A DNA stretch of 64,000 nucleotides from Sparassis latifolia (taxonomy: Eukaryota > Basidiomycota > Agaricomycetes > Polyporales > Sparassidaceae): positions 2,790,001-2,854,000 of the forward strand of contig CM031562.1 in assembly GCA_018466975.1 (NCBI GenBank), written 5' to 3'. Of this stretch, positions 23,023-35,959 are shown in pieces. The translations under genes were made by a program, and so were the position numbers. Within the stretch, counting starts at the first letter, position 1. Each line of letters begins with the position of its first letter. Under the pieces are notes generated by a model, which saw only the letters and a program-made list of their open reading frames with translations, was not told where the DNA came from and did no database searches.

Positions 23023-24207
23023 TCAATCCACTGGCATAAGTAGTTCCGGAGACCATTTCCGGTGTCGCTTCGTGTCAAATTGCATCCAGGACGGCTCCTT
23101 CGTCTTGTCAGAGAATCCCAACATTCGGTCATGGAGAAAGGGATGTCGCAACTCCTGCAGCCTGTATACGGGGGACCAACGATATCTACTATCCGATAAA
23201 TCCTTCACCAGCACCCATAATTGAACGACTTCCAATCCATCGACGGTGACGGTGTGTATGAAGAGATCTCCAGAGGATAGATTAGTAGTTGAATAGAGGC
23301 GAGGTGGTCGGATGATAGCTGCTTGACCCGACGTTCGAAACCAAGCCGTGTGAAAGTCCGTGTTCACAATCTTCCGCTCATTGCGAATGAGGAATAGTCC
23401 CTACAACGGGCTGTTGGCTAATACGGCGAGAACAAGTCAAATGGGTAGACTTACCTCAGGGTCAGTAACCAATTCCTTAGAGTGCTGTCTATCGTCGGTG
23501 ACCGTAGAAGTGGGCGTATCATTCCTCGATTCAGCCGAATTCACCTGTAACACGTAATTTGAATGACACTGCTGTGCGGTCGAATCCTGGTGAGCGGATG
23601 ATGAGTTAGGGCCTCCTAAACCAAGATTCTTGTCATACTTGTCGTACTTCCTCTAAAGCAGGGTGATGCAAACGTGTGGGACGAGAGGTATAAGCCACGG
23701 GGACCGTACCGACACCGCGCCGAACGCTTCGCTGTCCACTCGAAGCCTTGGATGAATTATCCAAAGCAGTTAACCCATGCCATTCTCGAAACTTCTCACA
23801 AACGGAGCGATACAATGAAGTGTCAAGAATTAAGGGTTCACAAAGGGTTCACGACTCTGCAAGGTACACACTTTTTCTGGCAAAGGCGTGGTCACACGGT
23901 AGAGCTTCTGGTACAGTCCGTCTGTTGGCACAGCAAAAAATCCCCTGGAATTCACCTGCGAGCGGTGATAAATAAAACGGGGGTGCGAAAAGGCACCTGC
24001 ATGGTCACCCACCCGTAAGTCGATAGGGCAAGGTTGATCGTCCGACGTCAACGGAATGCGACTGTTGGCCCCCTGCTGCACTTGATTCACCCTCAAGCGT
24101 TTGGTATGCAAGAATTCGCCATGTTGATTCTTCGAGCAAAGTGACGGAAGTCTGACGTTCGTCTTGGAGAGTTCTGCCGTAGGAATGACTAGAGTCCAAG
24201 ATGCCAT
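23023..24207 (-). CDS. Hypothetical gene, exon structure unresolved
   Basis: Two stretches look coding. 24207-24018 reads MASWTLVIPTAELSK and then a plausible GTGGGT donor; 23380-23023 ends FDTKRHRKWSPELLMPVD before its stop. The second stretch begins after a possible acceptor and contains VDGLEVVQLWVLVKDLSD and YRLQELRHPFLHDRMLGFSD. This has the composition of a folded domain, not a random frame. I could not join the two parts through 23400-24000 without breaks, and I do not recognise the family. It converges on the FKBP gene. Could be one decayed gene or two fragments. Confidence 0.35.
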
Positions 24208-26275
24208 TCAGCGATAGACAGTTACAGGAGGAAACGGCCAAACACCCAGTAAATGATCCTCCCAATATTAGAGAGAAGAAAACAGTATCTTTGTCCGTCC
24301 GACGCGAGCGTGAGTGGCGCAGTCACACACTCATAATTAATACAACTTCATACTTAACGGTTAAAAAAGCAAGCGCTGACGTCAGCCACGCCGTCGCGAC
24401 GTGATCCGACCTTGGTGTCGGTCTTGTGGGACGACAGTCGACACGACTGCCAGGTGTGTGCTGAGACATGTGGCCCAGCTGGGCCATTTGTCGGCACAGG
24501 TAATGCAATGCGTGGTCCCAGAGGCAGCGGCGTTGCCAGGCGTTTGCTTAGACAAGTCACCCTCCAGTCGACATGTTGGCTCAGGTAAAGTTTGGGTAAA
24601 GTAACGTTCGACCTTGGACTCTGTATTCAAGCTTGTTATGCCATATGGGACAATTACTCTATTGCGAAAATGTCACTCAGAGTTGTTGCTCACGAGCCAT
24701 CGCCTGGGGTTCCCTGGGTTTCCAGTTTCTAATGATTTCGTCGTATAGTATTTTGCTACCACCGCATCCGTCACATCTATTATTGCAGCACGTCATCACC
24801 TTGAATCGACTCGGCTAACGAGAGGTCAGGCGAGATCAGGATCTCTGCAGCTCGGGACTTTCAAAGTTGTAGTCAACAGAATAGCATAATCTGGGGGGTT
24901 GTTTCCGTAAGAGAATCGCGTCGTCGACATGCAGGAGATGGAGGTACTTACATTCTGGATTATACGATGACCACCTAACGTTACTTATAGATGGAGATGT
25001 TCATGGAAGTATCCTGGAGGCAATCAAAACGCGAACGCAGAACTGTTCTCTTCCTTCAACGGGTGAACCCTCTCCTCCTTTAATGTGTAATTGTGCCTCT
25101 CTTACGGTCAAATCTGACAGCATCTCTGCGCGAGATGCAGATGTCTGCACGACGCCGCTGCAATGGACAGTGAATTTTGAGAGGTGCGCCATAATCTCTC
25201 ACCATCGAAGATCCTGAGATCCCCAGTTGTTGTCTACACACAATGTCTGACCCTCCCACATAATCTCCACAGTAACCACGACGGTGCAACGTCTTACACA
25301 TGGCAAGTGTTTCATCCGCAGTGCGTTTGCTCAGAAATATCTGACAAATCAACGGCAGGTTCTCGCTCCCCCGTGCTGTCTTCACGAACGCAGGGATACG
25401 TCCCTTGTGATATTGCGCCTCAGGCTGGATTATTGTACCGATGAGAGCAACAGAGCGAAAGGCTCGGGCTCAGTCTGTTGAGTAGCGTCCCACCGACGGT
25501 TACCTGGCTTTGTTACTGTATCAACTACTTACTCGCCCGGGCCGGGCGAAACTGACGCGTTTCTCCGAGGTCGCACACACGTGGCGGGCCCACAGTGTCC
25601 TATCCTCTTCTCCGTCTTCTGCTAGGCGCACCTTCCCTTGCTTTTTTTTTTTGAATGGATCCGCGCATCGTCGTGAACAGAGGCTGTTTTGAAGTGAGTA
25701 TAAATTGCAGAATGTGATGGGCCACATGCTGAACACCATGCAGACGATCTCAAATGTTTTGAGCCGGGATCCCACTCTGTGGCAGCGTGTCAAGTGGAAC
25801 GATTTCGCTGATGACAAGCATGTCTTAGAATACGTCTAGACGTTTTCACACAGACGAAACAGCTTAGATTTCGTGTTCGCGCAATCGTGGCTCAAAGTAT
25901 CGCTTAACCCTTCCCAAACACATGTCGCGCAAGGTTCTGATCGTGCACAGGGTAAGTTTTCTTCGACGCTCACGAGTACTCGGGTTTTTCACATGTTTAT
26001 AGCCGCACGGTGCCGAGTTTCGCCCGACGAGTTGCGGATGTAAGTAACCTTTCGTGTTCTTCGCGCTAGCTCACATGCTTTTGAACTACAAGAAAAGCTC
26101 CCGCCTTTGTATGGCTGGAACGAGGAGAGATTCGTTAGAGGGTGAAGTAGGCGGTCGCGCATAGGGAACGAATATTTGTTGACCCCTCCTAAGTATGACA
26201 CAGGATGTCCTCAGAGCGCCCTCGCCAGTCATCCAGCGTCTGCCCTTCCACAATCCTCTAAGTGCGCCTCGTGCC
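24208..26275. other. Gene-poor region with repeat copy 4
   Basis: Apart from the repeat at 24412-24602, only small open frames. One, from 25727 to 25839, reads MLNTMQTISNVLSRDPTLWQ and follows a possible acceptor. Another small exon at 25921-25950 (MSRKVLIVHR) precedes a GTAAGT donor. Neither could be built into a gene. Confidence 0.4.
24412..24602 (+). repeat. Dispersed repeat family, diverged copy 4
   Basis: Aligns, at clearly lower identity, with 26930-27100 and 35270-35440. Both tandem modules are present (GCCAGGTGTGTGCTGAG and GCCAGGCGTTTGCTTAG, each followed by a CAGGTAA motif). The 10-bp array is mostly missing. Same orientation as copies 2 and 3. Confidence 0.6.
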
Positions 26276-27239
26276 ATGGGCGTACCTAGGATTGCCTCAC
26301 GCGACCATATCTGTAGCTAGAACTTTCCGAGCGCAGGCAGTGTTTGAAAATGGACCTGAGCGATAGTGCAGTACATAGCACAAACTGTGAACGACGTGTT
26401 TTCCTCAGGCATAGGAAAGGAAGCCCATCTGAACAACTTACGGAGGTGAGGAATCACGACGAGCACACGCGCCCAGAGTGACTAGAAGGCGGGGGTTCTA
26501 TCTGTCTACAGGGAAAAAAAGAAATGGGCAGTTAGTATCTAGCTTAGCGAGGGATAGGAACACGCCACAAGAATGAGATAAACTCGTTACCTTGAGAGAG
26601 CGATGTGCTTGCGAGTGTTGCGCCCTGGACGCGCATCGAACGGAGGATTGGCACTAGGTGCGGCGGTTGTGCACTTCTGCGATGATTAGTGGCAATACAA
26701 ATTAGCTCGCACCAAAACCAGGGAGGCAAGGGGACTCGACGACTTACAGTAAGCGCGCGAAGCCGCCTCCCATGGTGGGCCGTGCTCAAGTCTTCAAAGC
26801 TTCAAAGCTTCAAGCTACACGATCGCGTGACCGCCATGATCTGCACGTGCCCACTGCAGTGTCGGGCCGTGTCCGACCTTGTCCAACCGTGTCCGAAAGT
26901 GTCCGACCTCCTGCGACCTACGACGACAGCACGACTGCCAGGCGTGTGCTGAGGCGTGTGGACCACCTGGGCCATACGTCGGCGCAGGTAAAGCAGTGCG
27001 TAGCTGCGTAGCTATGGTCCCTGAGACCGCGGCGTTGCCAGGCGTGTGCTTAGACATGTCATCCTCGAGTTGACACGTCGGCGCAGGTAAAGCAATCGTC
27101 GGTTGGGTGGGCTGTTTTCGTTGTCTGTCTTTTCAGCCGTGAAGGCGACGTACCTTGCACGTTTGATTTTTCTCTCGCAAGTACCTTTCCTCCTGCTGCG
27201 AGCTGTTACGCTAATGATCAATGGCCTCCAGCCATCATA
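26276..27239 (+). repeat. Dispersed repeat family, copy 2
   Basis: Near-identical reverse complement of 10617-11580, so the two copies form inverted repeats about 15 kb apart. The 10-bp array is at 26861-26910 (gtcgggccgt, gtccgacctt, gtccaaccgt, gtccgaaagt, gtccgacctc). The two modules are at about 26935-27000 and 27030-27095. A 17-bp-arm hairpin lies just beyond its end, at 27291-27339. Confidence 0.8.
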
Positions 27240-27290
27240 GGGGGCGTGACGAACGCGGAGATCTGAGCCGATCCTGCGAAATTCAATGCA

Positions 27291-27339
27291 ATCTCATGGG
27301 TGTCGAGAAAGTAGAATTTTTCCTCGACACTCATGAGAT
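27291..27339. other. Inverted repeat (hairpin)
   Basis: Arms 27291-27307 (ATCTCATGGGTGTCGAG) and 27323-27339 (CTCGACACTCATGAGAT) pair over 17 bp with one G-T mismatch around a 15-nt loop. It lies 52 bp past the end of repeat copy 2. No gene ends here, so a terminator role is unlikely. Confidence 0.65.
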
Positions 27340-29168
27340 ATCTAACAAGGACAGAATCAGCGGCGACGAACAGGGTTTGGTGTTCGTGCACGAATGCTAA
27401 CCCCTCGGTTAGGCCGTGGTTTGTCGAGATCGCGCGTAAGTGTACGGTCGGCTAATATTGTACCGACTCTGCAGTCGTTCGAGTGGCGCTCGACTCCTGA
27501 GAACATGTGCGTTTTCCTCACTGTCGTGCACGATAACGCGGACTGAGTACTGGTCAGAGACCGGAAGATTGCCTGTTGTTGAACGACGTTCACCGAGAGA
27601 AATGCGCTCAGTGAGAGGCCGACGTCAAGCCATTGTCCTTCACTGCGCGAGTGGGTGGTTGTGAACCATGTGTGCTTCGAACAGCACTATAGCGACGATG
27701 CACCGCCGGTACGTAGGTCGTGCCGTACTCGCACGGCATCGTCTCCTGACATCCTCTCGTCCGTCTACCTGTAAGGCTCACTGCCTTCGTTCACGCGTTG
27801 CCTGTACGATTCACTAGTAGTGAAATGCGCGAAAATCTGAGCACCTTAGACGGGTACAAATCTGGGGCACTGAGGCGTCACAGGTCTCTGTAAAGCGCGT
27901 GACACCAGCCGCGTGTCTCAGTAAACCCGATTGCTGGTAAATTATTCGAAGTCCTACTAATAGCACTGCAGGGTACGTAGAAAGTATTTGTATTCATTAA
28001 TCATTGCTCGGTCAGCGTCGTTCTCGCCTGCCTCCCCTTTGCTAGGGTATTCCCACAGCAGAGGAGTTCGCGCCCGGCCGCCCTCATAGTGAGGGCCTTA
28101 AGTATTATCGGTAATAAAAATCTGCACAAGGCTTGCTATATGCATACAGTATGAGCGACATTTCTCGAAATCGTGTACCCGCCCATCGAAACGTACTCAC
28201 AGACAGGCTTGCGGACGCTTAGACTCACTCGCAGAGCATAGACCGACCGAAGCCTTAATTTAAGCCTTCTTGCATGTGTCTGACTTGCACCTCGTACCCC
28301 TGCGGCCAGGTGTGTGCGTTCCTGCCTGATCCGCCCCTCCTAATCGTGTTTAGCACCACGCCTCCTCGAGGCCACAACGTGGAGATTCCTTCATGCAGTG
28401 GTGGCGCTTTGTCTCTTCGCGTCTTTGTGTAGAAATGTACGTTTCTTTCCCCTGCATCCATTATCACCGGTTCCTAAAGTGCTACGCCCTTCAAGCTTGA
28501 CTCGTTTGGATGGAGGGGCACGCCGCAGGATCTATGTGCGATCCAATAGCTGAGTCTTCAGCTCGGAAGGGAGGCCATAGAGTTGCTGGTGGTCTCCAAA
28601 GAGCACACACGTTTCCTGGCGTAATCAATCCACCATGGCAAAAAAATGTACATGGTACCATTACTACGAGGTAGGCGGTGAACTCGTTAGGCGAGCATGT
28701 TGTTTGATTACATCGGTGCCCAGGAGTAGATACTGCCGTTCCGGCCATTATCCTCAACCCACCGACGGGATTGTGCATGGCGGTCGAAAGCGTCTACATT
28801 CCGCAGAACCTCTGGGAAACCCGCAGAACTATTCACTATTAGAAGGACGTATTCTGGCGTGCGTTCCCGCGTATTCTTTTCTGCTCAAAGGCCTTAGTAC
28901 TTACCAGTCCTCTGTACAGAGCTGGGGTCAAGCTTCCGAGAAAGCGCTCACATTCTCTGCCAACGGAGATCTCCAGTAAGAGGCATAAAGTCGACGCTTC
29001 CTCTCTCGATAGGTGGGCATGCAAGCTGCCAACTACGAAGTACGATATCACTAAGCGTATCTTAGAAGACCGCAGAAAAAGTCTGGCTTCAAATGTGCCT
29101 CGCGAAAGCTTCCGGTACTTCCCCCTGATGACCCTGGAAATTCACGCTGTAACTTGGAGTCGACGCTG
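27340..29168. other. Gene-poor region upstream of PHD gene
   Basis: Scattered frames under 115 codons without motifs. Several CpG-rich patches. Nothing supported. Confidence 0.45.
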
Positions 29169-32100
29169 ATGACTACTGGAATAGCTGAGTATGTTCTCCA
29201 TCCTATATCGTCTACCAATTTGTGCTTACAGATGGCATAGATACCAGCTATTGGAGAACGCGCTCGACAGCTCCAGTACCTTCACGGAAGTCAACAGCGC
29301 CATTGTCGATGACGTCGCGATGAGGGCACCGCCGAAATTTGAGGGCAGATCGTTCTCGTTCCAGCACCCTCACTTTATGCCCTCCTTTATTCTGTACTCG
29401 GAAACTCCACCCCTACCTGGCTATTGGTTCAGTCGGACGGACATCCCCAATTCAGCAACATTCCGTCACCGTGCTCTACACGAAGAAGAGAGGTATGTCC
29501 AGCCTGACACTGGACACAGTCGTCTCCGTTTGCAGAAGTCAAGCTAACTGGAGAGCCTCAGATGTGCCGGTACAGCCTCTAAAATGGAGGTGGATGAAGA
29601 GAAGTCGCTTATATCTTCTGGCGAATTAGCCATTGGTGCTGTGAATAGAGAGGCGTCGTTCATCCCTTCGGAGGAGCCTGCGTCGTCAACTAACACAGAG
29701 CCACATGTACAAGACGAGAAAGACAAAGCAACGCCATTAATTGGATTCGACGTTATTGATACCTTCTCATCCGGTCGGGTCTCGACTTGGTCTAGTTTAC
29801 GCCGAGGGCTGTTTTCCCCCCCACACGAGTCGACTCGCGTGTTCTTTAGAAAAACTCATAGGAGAAAAGGCGCAGGCCCTGATCTACGGGGCAGTGCGCG
29901 TACGCCTGGAAAGGAGTTTGATCAACCCTCATCCGAGCCACGCACGCAGCAGGCTACAGTTTCCTTTGATAGTGTAACGCTTTCGCAAAATTTTCAGCAG
30001 GGGTATGCTGACGACGCTGCCTTCCCACCAGACTTGTTCATATGATGAAACACGTGGGCCTCAAGCCCAGAGTTCTACTCTCGATTCTCCTACAGCCAGC
30101 AATTCCGGTCAGCCTGCAAATTTGCAAGGGTGCATCTGGTTCTCTGTCCTCTTCGGCGTATGTCTAACGAGCTTTCCGCCTGATAGCCTCGTGAAAATGG
30201 AAACTAGGCCATTGAGGAGCGATAGCGATCTCAATTCGAAGAACGCCGAGACAAACAATGGTAAAGACGCACTCTCACCGGCAGGGAATGCATCCGACCG
30301 GGACGGCTTCATCTTCCCTTCAAGGGGTGTTTTTCCGTCATGGGAAGGACTCGGCGAGCTTCTTCATCAAGTTGTTCCAACTGACCGCTCTTCTCAAGCT
30401 CAGCATGAAGGTGCATCTTACCTTTCTCGTTTGTCTTCTGCACGATCTTCGAAGAAACCTTCAGGTAGCCAGCTTGGGGCCTGTGCACTGACGAAGTTTC
30501 CGTCCTGGCATGGACTGGATAACGGTGTTCAAGTCCTGAAGGAACTGGGCGACGGGCATACTGGTGAGAAGATGGTGTATATTTGGGGTAAATTGGAGCA
30601 GCTGAGTATTTGTACAGCCATGGGTTACAACTTCCTCTATAGAGATGATGCGGAGGGTCAGTCCCCCCCTGCAGCTATCTCACCAACCCCAACTATTCCA
30701 GATTGGAGAGGATCCATTCACTCTTCGCATAATTCTCTGAGTCATGGCGATTTCCCCGTACATCATGCTGAAGTTACAGGCGAGTTTCCTGGTCAAATTG
30801 TAACTCCAACGTTGCAGCAGCCTGGTGTACATCTCATTGCGGATGAAGACTGCTGTTGTCTCCGGGGACCCCATGCCATTGACTATGAGGCCGATAACAA
30901 TAGCAACGGTGTGTTAGCAATAAATTTCATTATTGGGCTGCACAATAAGAGCGACCCACATTCTCAAACCAGTAACTCATGAGGGTAGCAATATCACCCA
31001 CAAGTCACACAAGCGTCGTAGAACACCTTTTATAGCAGATGCTGACGCGCCCAACGCGGTGCCAGTGCACACTCCAGTGCCGACGGAATATCAAGCTTCG
31101 CTTGCGGCAATTAACAACGACACCCCGGACAGTGCGTAGTATCTAAAACTGTTGCTGACCATAATCTCATCTCTGTACATGCCGCTGTGGTTCCAGATAT
31201 TGCCCCAGGAACGCGCTCATCACTGACGCCACATAGTTCGACAGAGAGGCCAGTCTCAGTATACCCCTTTCATTGTCGATGTGGAGCCGTAGGAGATGGT
31301 AATTTGCTAGCAGATGGCCAGAAGACAGTACAGTGTGATATCTGCGACCAATGGTCACATATTGCATGCCAACGAGATGGGCGTGCCAGTGATTTGAAGG
31401 GAGGGCAGTGCTTTGAGTGTGATTCGTGCACTTTGGAAGATTGCTTCCCGCATCTCAGACAGCCTTCTAAACCAGCGTATGTCTAACAGCATGGTCATAA
31501 GTAACATGCTGATGGAATTTTGACACGTGCCCACAGGCGTACAGCCCAAACACGACGAGCAAAGGACCGGCCACAGCCTCCGCCGCCTGCTCAACGGCTA
31601 AAGTCCGTGTACCTGCCTCGATACTAACTCTGTTACTGATGAACTTGCGGACACAAACAGAGCGGGCAAAGGTGCACTTGCTCGCCATGGTGAATACTGG
31701 TATCCCGTGCGCTTAAAAGAGACCGGAGATGATATGACACTGACTATAGTACCAATGCCGGTACGTATGCAGCTTGGAAAGTGGAGGCATGCATCACAGA
31801 TTCCTACAGAAGAAGACGTTCTTGCAGAGCCTGATTCGTACCCATTCACGGAGGAAATTGACCGGATATTGACTCCGCACATCCACGTTCTTTCTGCGCT
31901 TCTCAACAGTCCTGAAGAAGTTGATTCCACTAGTGTCCCTGTGCTGCAGTACCTCCGTTCAGATGCTGGCTCCGATGGCGCAAAGAGCGTTCAATCACCC
32001 GGCAACAAATCTCTGGGCAAGCCGACTAAGACGTCGGAAGTGGACTCCAGATTTCGACAGCATCCCGCTGTGCGTTCCGGCATGGTACCGCATACGGGGG

Positions 32101-32742
32101 ATCTTGACATCGTAGAACAAGCTCGCATTAACAACTGGTTCTATCTCAAGGTCCCTGGTGCCCGAAAACAGAAGCATCTGTGGATTGGTTGTTTCCCTCT
32201 CGCACATGCAATCACGCTGGTGATAGCTTCCCGAAAGCGCGACCACTTCACCCAGGTTCCGGAATTTCGCAGCATTGGATCTGCTGCTGATCAGACTGCT
32301 TTCATTCTGTCACAAGCATGGGCATACCAAGTAGCAATGGCCCATGGTCCACACGAAGCCAAAGATGTTGATCAAGAGGCACTGGAGCTTCTTGAAGGAC
32401 GAATGTTTGAGGTATCACAAGCAGCAGGCAGAGCAGGATACTACCAGTGGGGACTGGACGCAGGGCATCATCAAGATGACTGGGAGCCGTACAAGGACTT
32501 GCGCTCTATGTGGAACCATTATGACGCCGAGTTCAGTGAGTCGGAATTGCAGGTGTGTCCTGCCGCCCCTCTTTGGCCTGTGCTGGCTGGAGCTTCAATT
32601 TCTCTTTCAGACAGGCCCTGAATACACCGCGTTCGAAGCCCCTCCACCTCCTGCGGAGGCGACGTCACTCATTCCTGCTAAGCGGCGCCCGGTTCCTGTA
32701 CCGGCGTACAGAGGGGCAAAGGCTGCGAAGAAGAGGAGATAG
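29169..32742 (+). CDS. PHD-finger protein, large, function unknown
   Basis: Multi-exon gene. Early exons 29169-29188, 29232-29492 and from 29562 join in frame (MTTGIAEWHRY, then RCAGTASKMEVDEEKS). The middle, 30005-30982, is a long low-identity region with FPSRGVFPSWEGLGELLHQV and IWGKLEQLSICTAMGYNFLY. The PHD finger is at 31268-31428: CRCG, CDIC, WSHIAC and CDSC supply the C4HC3 zinc ligands, so a histone-tail reader is likely. After it come GEYWYPVRL, VPMPVRMQLGKWRHASQIP and LWIGCFPLAHAITLVIASRK, a conserved-looking block I associate with uncharacterised Agaricomycete proteins. The tail is Pro-rich and basic (PVPVPAYRGAKAAKKRR). Exon borders around 30000-30060 and 31100-31700 are not settled. 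Probably nuclear. Confidence 0.65.
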
Positions 32743-33406
32743 AAGCAGTAAGATGGCCTCTAGATGCAACTCATGCTAAATTACATCCGTATAGCCTACA
32801 ACTGTTTGCTCTATCTGAACTGCTTTGTCGGCCATTTGTATGGCTTGCTTACAATGGTCGCTACAGCGAGGATCTTTTTAACTGAGTACCCTGCGCTCGT
32901 GCGAGCCCTCGTTATTGCTTTGATCCATGGGCCAATACCTGGCATTCGGCTTGAATTCAAGACGGTGCACGTACTGGAGAGATCGTCACAGGCGATGAAG
33001 GCGTACAAAGGGATCAATAAAGTCCCGCAGACAAGATCAATGGTGCGGCATTGGGTAAGGGGCGGTTTGCCTGCTTTGTCTTTGGCCGCTATTCTCGTGC
33101 GTGCGGCCTATGATGCCCGCCGTGCGCAAGAACACGATCGTCAGGATCGCGCCTACCGCCCACGATCGTCAGAGACATCGACATCATGCTGGCGGAGAGA
33201 CGCCCCAAGAACTTTGAATGCGGAGGCGGCGACCAATGCTTCCTTACCACAGCCGGGTAGGCACAGATGCGTTCATGCCGTTGACATTGATCGCCGCGCC
33301 GTCCTGCAGCGACGCGCGCTTGAGCGTCGCACCACACACGATCATTCGTAGACATGCTCTGCACAATACGTCGCGCCAGGGTTGATCAGTCTGCCCGGGC
33401 AGAGTA

Positions 33407-33451
33407 GACACTCTGCTTCAACCCCTGTGCCTCAGGGTATCCGTGTCTGGC
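33407..33451 (+). repeat. ~50-bp repeat, copy B
   Basis: Matches 11617-11667 at both ends (GACACTCTGCTTCAAC and CCTCAGGGTATCCGTGTCTGG) with a shorter middle. It directly follows the palindrome TGCCCGGGCA. Confidence 0.55.
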
Positions 33452-34507
33452 GTTGATCACAGCAAAGGGGATGTAGCGACTCCGACGGCATCGTCCCGAG
33501 CACTGCATCGCGTGCTAAAATGCGCTGGGATGGCCACTTACCCCTTAGCACGCCCGATGATTTCTCGCCGGAGCGGGGGCTCTGGTTTGACACGGCTGCC
33601 GATGTAACCTCCGGGCATTTTCCGATGAGCCAGGGAGGTTGTGCTCTGCACGTGTGTGGCACTTTCTTTCTTCTTGTTGGCACGGCTGACCCCGCGAGCC
33701 ACCGCCCTCTCTCAACATAGTTTCGACGGCGAGCAGTGTGGCGCGGGCCCACACCTCCGGCAGAGGCATCGAGGGCGGCTTCTGCATCTGCGTGGTCGCG
33801 CAGGGCTGGGGTCGTGTTGGATATATCCCGCGGAAGGGATTTCACCTTCGAGCTGTCGCTCGGGCTACAACCAAGGTTGGCAAAGCCGCGTTGAAATGGA
33901 AAAGCGAAGGCGGCTCACCTGTGGGGGCCCTGCAAAGCACCTACAGGTTTGGCGCGGCCCGGGTCTTCAGCCCTGCCCTCTTCCACCCTCCAGACCGCCT
34001 CCAATCGCTCTCCCATGGACGCTTTCCCACGATAGCCCAAACCGGGCTTCACAACAGTGTCGGTGGGGAGGAAAAGCCGAGGAGCCAGCAGGCTCACCGT
34101 GAAAGTTGCAGCGCCCATACAAGAGCCTGCACAACAAGGTATAAGCCCCGCATACTAATCAAGCGAGAGGCAAGGGCCGACAGCTGCGAGACAGCAGGCG
34201 ACAGGCAGCGCGAGCGATAGAGGTCTCCTTCGAGCTCGTGCTGCCTGCCGTCCGCGAGGACTCCGTAGGCATGAGAGGTAGGAAAAGCGCCACCCAGCGG
34301 GCGATATGGGTCTCCTTCGAACCCACTGGATAGCGCTTTTCCTGAGAGGAGAGGCGCGTACCGAGCGACAAGAGCACTCCAAGAACACTCTAAGACCAGC
34401 GCAGAGAATCGCAGCGGTGGGAAAAAAGTGGGAGCGTTGGGAGGAGGCAGGCGAAGGCAGGTGAATTTAAAGCAAGCTCGGGCGCCCAAAGGGCTTGTTT
34501 TGCGCTG

Positions 34508-34576
34508 TTGACGCGTCCCTTCGGTTGGCGCGTTTTGTTGACGCGTTGCCTTTGTTGACGCGTTTTATTGACGCGT
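34508..34576. promoter_or_regulatory. Cluster of four TTGACGCGT sites (MCB-like)
   Basis: ACGCGT cores at 34511, 34541, 34558 and 34571, each preceded by TTG, with spacings of 30, 17 and 13 bp. ACGCGT is the MluI cell-cycle box bound by fungal MBF (Mbp1/Swi6). No clear start codon of a supported gene is close, so this may be a degenerate tandem repeat with no regulatory role. Confidence 0.35.
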
Positions 34577-35159
34577 CGCGCCTCCACGTGCGCGCCCATA
34601 TGCGGCAGGCGCTGTCGTTCGCCCTGCTTCGCAGCGTCAACGCCTGAGACACGGGGAGCACACCCCAAAAGGGAGCCACCATCGGCCGTTCACACCATTA
34701 AAAATCATCGCATGGATTTCGTGGGACAAGCTACTTCCTCCTGAGAGGTGGAAGCGATTTCGAGGGTCGCCTATAGGTATGGGAGGCTTGAAGAAGCGAG
34801 GGTGCATGTTCGAGCTCACACACAGCATAACGGAGCTGTAATATAGGCATGTGGGATGTGCTGAATGAGGGCCTTCATGCGTGCCCGGTCGGGGCATCCG
34901 TCGCGATCGCCCATGCTTGCCGCCGTGTCTGTGGGCTCCCCAATACTTCATCCGTCGGCCTCACCCGACGACTTTGTACCGAACTCGATTCTATTTCGTC
35001 GTCTTAAATAGTTTACTCGACCAGTTCTCACCTTGGGACTCTCGACGCTCTGTCATACTACCCGATGATATGCTTACGCACCACACAGTTCAATATACGC
35101 AGTAACGTCGAACACCTGTGCGAGGTCACATGATGTGAACGCGCAGCACGCGATCGCGT

Positions 35160-35735
35160 CTGATCGCGTGACCGCCATGATCTGCACGTGCCCACTGCAG
35201 TGTCGGGCCGTGTCCGACCTTGTCCAACCGTGTCCGAAAGTGTCCGACCTCCTGCGACCTACGACGACAGCACGACTGCCAGGCGTGTGCTGAGGCGTGT
35301 GGACCACCTGGGCCATACGTCGGCGCAGGTAAAGCAGTGCGTAGCTGCGTAGCTATGGTCCCTGAGACCGCGGCGTTGCCAGGCGTGTGCTTAGACATGT
35401 CATCCTCGAGTTGACACGTCGGCGCAGGTAAAGCAATCGTCGGTTGGGTGGGCTGTTTTCGTTGTCTGTCTTTTCAGCCGTGAGGGCGACAAGCCTAGCC
35501 GGATACTGGTTCTCTAGGGCGCAGAAACTGAAAATGAATGCCGCTTTCGCATCATCGACTTTCCAAGTTTGATTTTTCTCGCGAGTTCCTTTTTCCTCCT
35601 GCAAACTGTTACACGATGATCAATGACCTCCCGCCGCCACGGTACTCTCCCGCGTCAATTTCGCCTCCGCCGTCGTATTGCCCCCACGACACTGCCGCTT
35701 GGCGGGAGACGTCGAGGGCCGGGTCGACGCTGGAG
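35160..35735 (+). repeat. Dispersed repeat family, copy 3
   Basis: 35160-35490 is nearly identical to 26822-27146, including the 10-bp array (35201-35250) and both modules. It then diverges, but still matches the rest of copy 2 and, to about 35735, the part of copy 1 missing from copy 2. Confidence 0.75.
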
Positions 35736-35959
35736 TTGCGTCGGGGGTCAAAGCGTCTGCCGGAGACGAAGGGGGGAAGACGTACTACTGGTCTTCCGCG
35801 TGGGTAGATCTCGGCATGTCTGTGAGCCCCGTATCGCAGCCGTCTCCTCTCTGGCAGGAGCTGGACTGTTGTGCATATTTGGCAACGACGAGCATTTGGA
35901 ATTCGACATATCCCTCTGTGCTAGACAGCCCTCCAGAAAGTGAGTCGGAAGGTGGGTGA

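Larger units (their letters stand above)
32743..35159. other. GC-rich region without a supported gene
   Basis: Open frames of 150-195 codons at 32764-33351 and 33738-34220 have no recognisable domain, and overlapping frames exist on the other strand, as expected in GC-rich DNA. It contains the second ~50-bp repeat (33407-33451) and a cluster of ACGCGT sites (34511-34576). Confidence 0.45.

Noticed and set aside
32764..33351. 195-codon frame with hydrophobic N-terminal part
   Set aside because: A membrane-like start, but low-complexity Arg-rich second half, no family and a competing minus frame. Not strong enough to call a gene.
33738..34220. 160-codon plus frame and overlapping frames nearby
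   Set aside because: GC-rich region with long frames on both strands, no motif and no splice framework.
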